Source: Holdemanella sp. (lineage in GTDB: Bacteria > Bacillota_I > Bacilli_A > Erysipelotrichales > Erysipelotrichaceae). Taken from it: a stretch of 12,899 nucleotides of DNA. Shown piece after piece: positions 8,705-12,899 of the stretch. Position numbers and translations under genes: made by a program. The stretch covers positions 1 through 12,899 of the forward strand of contig JABUSD010000273.1 of the NCBI GenBank assembly GCA_021442845.1, read 5' to 3'. Numbering within the stretch: position 1 is the stretch's first letter; each line of letters begins with the position of its first letter. The notes below the pieces were generated by a model, which was given only the letters and a program-made list of their open reading frames with translations, did not search any database and was not told where the DNA came from.

Positions 8705-8731
8705 AAAGAGTGTTTCTCCTTTTTTTACAAG

Positions 8732-8759
8732 AAAGGTAAGGACAAAAGCCCTTACCTTT
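8732..8759 (-). terminator. Intercistronic hairpin between EIIC and second EIIB
   Basis: A 10-bp perfect stem AAAGGTAAGG (8732-8741) / CCTTACCTTT (8750-8759) with an 8-nt loop. On the minus strand only a weak T-tract follows (CTTGT, then A-rich sequence), so it is more likely a partial terminator or an mRNA-stabilising/processing element than a full stop. It would let the EIIA-EIIB-EIIC message exceed the EIIB2-GH1 message. This reading is inference. Confidence 0.5.
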
Positions 8760-8808
8760 AAATTTTAATTATTCAATTGTCGTTTAATCTTCAATGATAA
8801 ATTACTGA

Positions 8809-10167
8809 TTAATCTTCATCATCTTCATCCATAGCAAGCTGTTCTTGTTCGTATAACTGCTTGTCATATGCTTTGAAGAATGGGTACCAAACTAAACCAG
8901 CAGGGATTAACATTGCGTAGTCCCACAAGAACTGGATTGGTCTTAAAGTAGTGATAACCTGAGCGAATCCCATTGGTAACAATGCACCGTTGTAGATGTG
9001 TCCTGGATAGATGATGTGTAACTTGTAACCTAATAAAGTGATAACAGCAACTAACTGACAGTTCAAGATATAAGGGATACATAAAATTGGGTTATACATA
9101 ATTGGCATACCGAATGTAACTGGTTCGTTGATTCCAAACCATCCTGGAAGGATACCAATCTTAGATACTGTACGGATCTGTTCAGATTTAGCTCTTAAAC
9201 CGAAGATACATAATGGTAATGTGTTACCTGTACCACCGCAGACAGCCATAGCACCGAATAATGCTACTGGGAAGAATTGTAATAATTCACGTCCTTCAGC
9301 TAATGTTTTACCTGCTGCTAATGCATCAGCCATGATCTGACCATTGATAGCTGTAGCTTCCATTAATGGAGCCATTAATACAGAGATTAATAACATTGTA
9401 CCGTGGATACCGAAACACCACATTAATGTAGCGAATAAAATTAATACGAACATACCTGGAGTAGATGTTAATGCAGCTAATGGAGCAGCTAACAATGACA
9501 TGAATAATCCAGCGAAGTTGTGTGTATACATTGCGTTGAAGATTCCTTCTGGTACATATTTAGCACATAAGAATGAAATTCCTAACCATAATACAGCGTT
9601 CAATGTAGATGGAATGATTGCAGCCATACCATTTACTAATGATGGTGGACATACATCTGGCATAGGGATCTTGATGTTCTTAACCTGGCAGAAGTAGTCA
9701 ATACGAACTGTAATGAATGCAACGATGAAACCAACGAACATTCCAGTTGATCCTAAGAAAGTCATACCACCGTCAAGTGAGAATACTGAACCAAGTTCTA
9801 AGCATCCTAAATCGAATGTAGCAACTAATACGAAGAATGCTCCAGCTTCAACTGCAGAAGTGATAGGTGATTTAACACCTAAGTTCTTTGCATAAGCTTC
9901 AGCTAAACGAATAGTAATCCAAAGACCGATAAGTCCCATTGTGAAGTTGTAAGGTGCATACAATACTAAATACAATTCAGATGTTGCAGAAACTCCACCA
10001 ACAGCGTTTAATAATGCAGTAATGATCTGGAATACAGAACCACACATGATGAATCCCATACATCCCATCATTGAGCTTTGAAGTGCAGATACGAATGTGT
10101 TTGCACCAAGCTTTTGTCCAAATTCTTGTAACTTAAGAATGATTGGACTGTTGAATAAACCTTCCAT
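8809..10167 (-). CDS. PTS lactose/cellobiose-class EIIC permease
   Basis: The membrane channel that binds and translocates the beta-glucoside while EIIB phosphorylates it. It is 452 residues with about ten hydrophobic segments. The family motifs are FGIHG (252-256, H255), GGTGNTLPL (311-319) and GINEPVTFG (345-353, E348). H255 and E348 correspond by motif to the His and Glu that contact the sugar in the Bacillus cereus ChbC structure. The C-terminus is strongly acidic (residues 446-452 MDEDDED). AGGAG lies 8 nt before the ATG. It follows EIIB and EIIA in operon order. Motifs place it in the Lac/Cel superfamily; cellobiose or another beta-glucoside is likely because of the downstream 6-phospho-beta-glucosidase. 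Confidence 0.95.
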   Translation of the reverse strand: MEGLFNSPIILKLQEFGQKLGANTFVSALQSSMMGCMGFIMCGSVFQIITALLNAVGGVSATSELYLVLYAPYNFTMGLIGLWITIRLAEAYAKNLGVKSPITSAVEAGAFFVLVATFDLGCLELGSVFSLDGGMTFLGSTGMFVGFIVAFITVRIDYFCQVKNIKIPMPDVCPPSLVNGMAAIIPSTLNAVLWLGISFLCAKYVPEGIFNAMYTHNFAGLFMSLLAAPLAALTSTPGMFVLILFATLMWCFGIHGTMLLISVLMAPLMEATAINGQIMADALAAGKTLAEGRELLQFFPVALFGAMAVCGGTGNTLPLCIFGLRAKSEQIRTVSKIGILPGWFGINEPVTFGMPIMYNPILCIPYILNCQLVAVITLLGYKLHIIYPGHIYNGALLPMGFAQVITTLRPIQFLWDYAMLIPAGLVWYPFFKAYDKQLYEQEQLAMDEDDED

Positions 10168-10207
10168 ATTTTTTTCTCCTCTTTCCTATACTAAAAACGT
10201 TCAATTA

Positions 10208-10501
10208 TTATCCTTGAAGTTTTTTAGCCAATTTGTAAATCTTTGGACAGTTCTGCATACCGTAGTCAACTGTTTCGATAACAGCACATGGCATACCAGA
10301 AGTTTTCTTGATTTCTTCTAATCTGAAACGTACCTGTGGTCCAACTAAAATCATTTCATAGTTTTTCATGATGTCTTTGTATTCACCAACACCGCAAGCT
10401 GTGATTTCTAGTGGTTCACCTTTTTCTGCCCAATACTTTTCCATTTTCTTCATTAATAGACCAGTAGACATTCCACCTGCACATACTAATAAGATTTTCA
10501 T
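10208..10501 (-). CDS. PTS lactose/cellobiose-class EIIB component (first copy)
   Basis: A 97-residue phosphocarrier with the phosphorylated Cys at C7 in KILLVCAGGMSTGLL. VGPQVRF and a C-terminal YGMQNCPKIYKLAK block are typical of EIIB-Cel/ChbB. It lies directly between EIIA and EIIC, the usual position for the EIIB that serves that permease. A strong AGGAGG precedes the ATG by about 9 nt. Gaps to its neighbours are 40 bp (EIIC) and 21 bp (EIIA). Its paralogue at 8393-8704 retains the N-terminal half closely but differs in the C-terminal half, which could change partner choice or turnover. Confidence 0.94.
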   Translation of the reverse strand: MKILLVCAGGMSTGLLMKKMEKYWAEKGEPLEITACGVGEYKDIMKNYEMILVGPQVRFRLEEIKKTSGMPCAVIETVDYGMQNCPKIYKLAKKLQG

Positions 10502-10522
10502 TATTAATTTCCTCCTCTAACC

Positions 10523-10861
10523 TTATTTCTTGTCTCTGTAAAGATCAATCATCTCTTTGATCAAGTCGATTGCTAACATAGCAGTCATCAAATGATCCTG
10601 TCCGTGGATTAATAGAACGTTGATAATGTTCTTTCCACCGCTTGTTTCTCTAAACAATAGTTTAGTTTGCCCTTCGTGAGCTTCATTAGAAGCTTTTTCA
10701 GCATCAGCCATTAACTTGTCTGCTTCTTCAAAGTCACCTTTTTTAGCAGCCTGTAATGCCATAAATGCAAAAGAGCGAGCGTCTCCTGCGTGAGCAATGA
10801 TGTTAAACGATTCCATCATCGATTCTTCAACCGCAGCATCCATCAATACATCTTCAGCCAT
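10523..10861 (-). CDS. PTS lactose/cellobiose-class EIIA component
   Basis: The first sugar-specific phosphocarrier, taking phosphate from HPr; members of this family work as trimers. It is 112 residues and all-helical. The phosphorylated histidine is H86 in LLIHGQDHLMTAM, with D89 as the metal-binding Asp of the trimer core. The N-terminal AHAGDARSFAFMALQAAKKGDF block is also family-typical. It is the promoter-proximal gene of the operon. AAAGGAG (10878-10872) precedes the ATG by about 10 nt. EI and HPr are not in this window and must be supplied from elsewhere. Catabolite control is predicted from the cre in its promoter. Confidence 0.95.
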   Translation of the reverse strand: MAEDVLMDAAVEESMMESFNIIAHAGDARSFAFMALQAAKKGDFEEADKLMADAEKASNEAHEGQTKLLFRETSGGKNIINVLLIHGQDHLMTAMLAIDLIKEMIDLYRDKK

Positions 10862-10893
10862 AGTATCTTTTCTCCTTTATCCTAGATATTCGT

Positions 10894-10922
10894 ATTTTAT
10901 AATATATTTTTACACTTGTAAA
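10894..10922 (-). promoter_or_regulatory. Promoter of the EIIA-led PTS operon
   Basis: On the minus strand TTTACA (10922-10917) is followed after 17 bp by TAAAAT (10899-10894), predicting a start near 10887 and a leader of about 26 nt. Overlapping alternatives exist for the -10 (TATAAA, TATTAT), but with shorter spacing. The -35 forms the end of the cre. Confidence 0.5.
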
Positions 10923-10930
10923 CGGTTTCA
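10917..10930. promoter_or_regulatory. cre site (CcpA operator)
   Basis: On the minus strand the 14 bases TGAAACCGTTTACA fit the catabolite-responsive-element consensus TGNAANCGNTNNCA at every defined position. The site lies at about -30 to -43 and overlaps the -35, a position where CcpA/HPr-Ser-P would repress by blocking polymerase. This matches a PTS operon for a non-preferred sugar. Confidence 0.85.
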
Positions 10931-11050
10931 TTGCACTTTTTATTAAAATAACTTTTTCACAAATCCACAATATACACATTTTATAGGTTTTACTATAACA
11001 AATTGCCTATAGATTATGTGATATTGTGTGAAATATACCTATAATTTACA

Positions 11051-11140
11051 TTATTTATGCTCTTTAAAACCTCTTAAAAATTTTCTTGTTCCAACATCAT
11101 TTTTGCTGATATAGTTTGCCATTTTTAACAGTATAAACAA
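11051..11140 (-). CDS. Possible small ORF, 29 codons, with a perfect SD
   Basis: On the minus strand AAGGAG (11152-11147) is followed after 6 nt by TTG (11140-11138) and an open frame to TAA at 11053-11051. It encodes a short basic peptide: a hydrophobic lead (FILLK), then MANYISKNDVGTRKF and a Lys/Arg-rich tail ending FKEHK. The internal ATG is 24 nt from the SD, too far to use it. It lies upstream of and in line with the PTS operon, 190 bp before EIIA. No convincing promoter of its own was seen and I recognise no family. It could be a small peptide gene, a leader peptide, or the degraded end of a former gene. Confidence 0.3.
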   Translation of the reverse strand: MFILLKMANYISKNDVGTRKFLRGFKEHK

Positions 11141-11170
11141 ATTAAGCTCCTTAACTTTTAAATATTAAAC

Positions 11171-11199
11171 TTGTGATTATTCATACACTACTATATAAT
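11171..11199 (+). promoter_or_regulatory. Sigma-A promoter of the DUF3284-like gene
   Basis: TTGTGA (11171-11176), a 17-bp spacer, then a perfect TATAAT (11194-11199). The predicted start near 11206 leaves a leader of about 15 nt holding the SD GAGGG (11208-11212). No cre was seen here, so this gene may escape direct CcpA control. Confidence 0.75.
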
Positions 11200-11220
11200 C
11201 ATGATACGAGGGCGAATATT

Positions 11221-11772
11221 ATGGATAACAAAGATAAGAAAACACTGACAATTATTAGAGATTTATCAGCATCACCAGAAGAATTCTACAATCACCTGAT
11301 TGATGACTTACTAGTCATCCACAACAAAAGAGAAACTGGTGTTAAACAGTTAAAAGAAAAAGATGTAAAAAAAGGACTTAGAATCTCTAATGGAGAAACC
11401 GATAAATATAAGAAAACACAATATATTGTCGATGAAGTTGTGAAGAATAAGATTCTACAGGTAACCGTAAAATCAGTTGCGTTAAATGGTTATACAAGAT
11501 ATGAATTAGAGAAATCTGAAGTAAAAAAAGGCGGTGTAAAGGTAACCGTTATTGAAACTGTTCCAGATAGCGTTTCCCAGACAAAAGTAAAAGCTTTCCA
11601 GCCGTTTGGTGAAATGATTACATTATCAAGAATGTCAAAGTCAATCATGGACTGGGATAGAAAGCAGATTATGGCAAAGAATGGAACAAAAGAACCGCCT
11701 ACGTTCTATGAAGCATCGAAAAAGCTAACATCCTTCTTTACTGTATTCAAAGGAAAGAAGAAAGACAACTAA
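11221..11772 (+). CDS. DUF3284-like protein, divergent from the PTS operon
   Basis: A 183-residue soluble, basic protein with no signal or membrane segment. The early block ASPEEFYNHLIDDLL (residues 17-31) and the alternating strand pattern to about residue 115 resemble DUF3284, an uncharacterised Firmicutes family often found beside cellobiose/lactose-class PTS genes. That location is matched here, which is part of the assignment. The C-terminal third is helical and ends in a Lys-rich tail (FKGKKKDN). The start is the ATG at 11221: GAGGG lies 8 nt upstream. The GTG at 11173 in the same frame lies inside the -35 and cannot be in the message. Its function is unknown; a role in control or modification of PTS components is a guess from context. 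Confidence 0.65.
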   Translation: MDNKDKKTLTIIRDLSASPEEFYNHLIDDLLVIHNKRETGVKQLKEKDVKKGLRISNGETDKYKKTQYIVDEVVKNKILQVTVKSVALNGYTRYELEKSEVKKGGVKVTVIETVPDSVSQTKVKAFQPFGEMITLSRMSKSIMDWDRKQIMAKNGTKEPPTFYEASKKLTSFFTVFKGKKKDN

Positions 11773-11795
11773 GATGAGTAACAGCTCATCTTTTT
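11771..11795 (+). terminator. Intrinsic terminator of the DUF3284-like gene
   Basis: Stem AAGATGAG (11771-11778) / CTCATCTT (11785-11792) with a 6-nt loop, followed by TTTTT and an AT-rich stretch. The stop codon of the plus gene lies at the left arm and the stop codon of the convergent minus gene (11786-11788) in the right arm, so the two genes have no free space between them. Confidence 0.8.
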
Positions 11796-12538
11796 ATTTC
11801 ATATAGAATTTCTAATAGTTCCAACCCTTCCTTCTTTTGGAGATTTAACCCAATTTGTTGTAAAGGCAAGTCTTCATGTTCCATCGCCTGAATAAAAGAC
11901 ACAATACTCGAATGTACAAGTCCTTCTGTATAAATTGAATTCTCTATAGATACTATTTGCAGCAGACGGAAAACGTCATATTTATGTTTTTTCAAATCTG
12001 ATCCTCTTACTTTTTCCCCATTTTCTTTTCTTCTGGTTAAGTCAAGCCAAGCATACATTTTAAAAGGAATCAAATATTCTGCAGACAGCACCGATAAACC
12101 ATCAATTGAAATTCTCCCTTGAAGCATGAAATTATAGAAATCATCATTTAATAAGATTGCAGACAAACTTGATATAGTATCATCGATATGAACCGGAATA
12201 ATACCTCCATCCATCTCAAAATGATATCCTTGTCCTCTTGAAAACAATTCAATCATAATTGGATATCCAGGTTTAGGGTCCGTAAATCTATAAAAATGTG
12301 ATTGTTCACTGTTCTTCCACCCACATCTATATCCTGCTTCTTTAATGTATTCCCAGAATGTTTTCACAAACTCCTGATAACGACCTTCAAAAAGAATAAT
12401 CATATCTATATCTTTAGTTGCCCTAAAATCTATTTGTGCTTTATTCATCAAAATATCACAGGCTGCTCCTCCAATAACAGTGTAACAATCCTGATATTCT
12501 TTAAAATATTCTTTAAATTCTTCAATTCCATTTACCAT
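11786..12538 (-). CDS. AbiEii-like nucleotidyltransferase, putative type IV toxin
   Basis: A 250-residue protein with the nucleotidyltransferase signature of the AbiEii/MenT-like group: VIGGAACDIL (residues 21-30), RATKDIDMII (39-48, metal-binding D43 and D45), and a third acidic residue likely at E97 in IMIELF. It then has the family-like IPFKMYAWLDL (K160) and a KHKYDVFRLL helix. In characterised AbiE systems the toxin uses nucleotides to inactivate a cellular target (tRNA in MenT) and is opposed by a separate antitoxin gene upstream. Here GGAGG lies 7 nt before the ATG, inside the end of the upstream gene, and the two overlap by 7 nt, so coupled expression is likely. It could instead be a housekeeping or defence nucleotidyltransferase; toxicity is not shown by sequence. 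Confidence 0.7.
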   Translation of the reverse strand: MVNGIEEFKEYFKEYQDCYTVIGGAACDILMNKAQIDFRATKDIDMIILFEGRYQEFVKTFWEYIKEAGYRCGWKNSEQSHFYRFTDPKPGYPIMIELFSRGQGYHFEMDGGIIPVHIDDTISSLSAILLNDDFYNFMLQGRISIDGLSVLSAEYLIPFKMYAWLDLTRRKENGEKVRGSDLKKHKYDVFRLLQIVSIENSIYTEGLVHSSIVSFIQAMEHEDLPLQQIGLNLQKKEGLELLEILYEIKR

Positions 12539-12899
12539 TTATATTCCTCCATCATCATTTCTAGTTCGCTTTCGATTCTTTCATCAAAACTGTTTTTTAA
12601 TGACATGTAAAGAGATATTGGATCAACAAGTCCATCAATTGCCAATAAAGAAGGATTGTATTTCCACAATTCTATCCTTGTCAGCATCTTACCTGTATTC
12701 CATCTTTCGTCCACTTGTTCCCATTGATATTTTTTGCTTTTAAACTGCGCTACTGTTAAAACATCTGGTTCGCTTAACATACTTCTTTTGGAAAGTGCGC
12801 TTTCCCCTGCAATAGGAAGATCACCAATCTCCTTATGTACTTCAACAAAAACCGTTTTTTGAACCGGATTGATAAGAAAAGGTTTTGCTTTCAGAAACA
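12532..12899 (-). CDS. Upstream partner of the AbiEii-like gene, 5' end beyond the window (possible antitoxin)
   Basis: The frame is open from the window edge to the TAA at 12534-12532: at least 121 residues, without the start. An ATG at 12780 exists, but no stop separates it from 40 further in-frame residues. These continue as plausible protein (LINPVQKTVFVEVHKEIGD, then LPIAGESALSKRSML), so the true start lies outside. The C-terminal part has ERWNTGKMLTRIELWKYNP and VDPISLYMSLK, then an acidic helix (DERIESELEMMMEEYKW). Position and overlap with the nucleotidyltransferase suggest a type IV-style antitoxin or regulator, perhaps with an N-terminal winged helix that is off-window. The visible part does not look like classical AbiEi, so the role is inferred from context only. 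Confidence 0.55.
   Translation of the reverse strand, partial: FLKAKPFLINPVQKTVFVEVHKEIGDLPIAGESALSKRSMLSEPDVLTVAQFKSKKYQWEQVDERWNTGKMLTRIELWKYNPSLLAIDGLVDPISLYMSLKNSFDERIESELEMMMEEYKW

Larger units (their letters stand above)
10862..11220. promoter_or_regulatory. Divergent control region between the PTS operon and the DUF3284 gene
   Basis: 359 bp without an annotated gene. From left to right it holds the EIIA SD, a -10, a cre overlapping the -35, and an AT-rich stretch with a possible second minus-strand extended -10 (TGTTATAGT, 11000-10992) flanked by TATAGG (10982-10987) and CCTATA (11006-11011). Then come a second CCTATA (11038-11043), a possible small ORF (11051-11140, minus) and the DUF3284 promoter (11171-11199, plus). 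No BglG-type RAT antiterminator, sigma-54 -24/-12 box or regulator gene was recognised. Confidence 0.6.

Noticed and set aside
8784..8818. Direct repeat of TGAAGATTAA at the end of EIIC
   Set aside because: Only 10 bp, partly coding for the acidic tail, 25 bp apart and out of frame; likely chance in AT-rich sequence.
9128..9895. Several plus-strand ORFs opposite the EIIC gene
   Set aside because: They are antisense shadows of a well-supported permease gene, with low-complexity Asn/Pro/Ala-rich translations and no SD or promoter.
11017..11032. Two TGTGA words suggesting a CRP site
   Set aside because: They are direct, not inverted (no TGTGA-N6-TCACA), and CRP control of this type is not expected in low-GC Firmicutes.
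11173..11220. GTG start giving a 16-residue extension of the DUF3284-like protein
   Set aside because: The codon lies inside the -35 box and upstream of the predicted transcript start; the ATG at 11221 has a proper SD.
12302..12610. Plus-strand 102-codon ORF opposite the toxin candidate
   Set aside because: Antisense to conserved motifs of the nucleotidyltransferase; Phe/Ser/Ile-rich as expected of a shadow frame.

Overview
The window looks like chromosome from a low-GC Gram-positive anaerobe. I would guess the Erysipelotrichia (gut Firmicutes), from the AT-rich, SD-rich genes, the tmk-holB-ricT-rsmI housekeeping run, a perfect CcpA-type cre site and a lactose/cellobiose-class PTS. The genus cannot be fixed from the sequence alone.

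Left part (1-5233). On the minus strand are a membrane-anchored N-acetylmuramoyl-L-alanine amidase translationally coupled to a YggS/PLPBP protein, and a compact SRAP (YedK/HMCES-type) abasic-site protein. Divergent from the SRAP gene, a tightly overlapping plus-strand operon carries tmk (dTMP kinase), holB (DNA polymerase III delta prime), ricT (PSP1/YaaT) and rsmI (16S rRNA C1402 2'-O-methyltransferase). It ends in a strong intrinsic terminator.

Middle (5254-6956). Two tandem minus-strand DUF975 membrane proteins are clear paralogues. Each has its own promoter carrying the same architecture: two TTAAG half-sites 22 bp apart, a fixed 10-bp gap, then TATACT. Between them lies a solitary 21-bp sequence resembling an IS3-family end.

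Right-middle (6960-11772). A minus-strand beta-glucoside operon runs EIIA, EIIB, EIIC, an intercistronic hairpin, a second EIIB, then a GH1 6-phospho-beta-glucosidase. Its products would take up and phosphorylate a beta-glucoside and cleave it inside the cell. A cre overlaps the promoter -35, so glucose repression by CcpA is predicted. A DUF3284-like gene is transcribed divergently from its own consensus promoter. The 359-bp region between them also holds a possible 29-codon small ORF with a perfect Shine-Dalgarno.

Right end (11786-12899). An AbiEii-like nucleotidyltransferase (putative type IV toxin) lies downstream of, and overlaps, an upstream partner gene that runs off the window edge.

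No tRNA, rRNA, CRISPR array or complete mobile element was seen. The points most worth a second look are the duplicated DUF975 promoter module, the two-EIIB/one-EIIC operon, the unannotated small ORF, and the near-leaderless SRAP gene.
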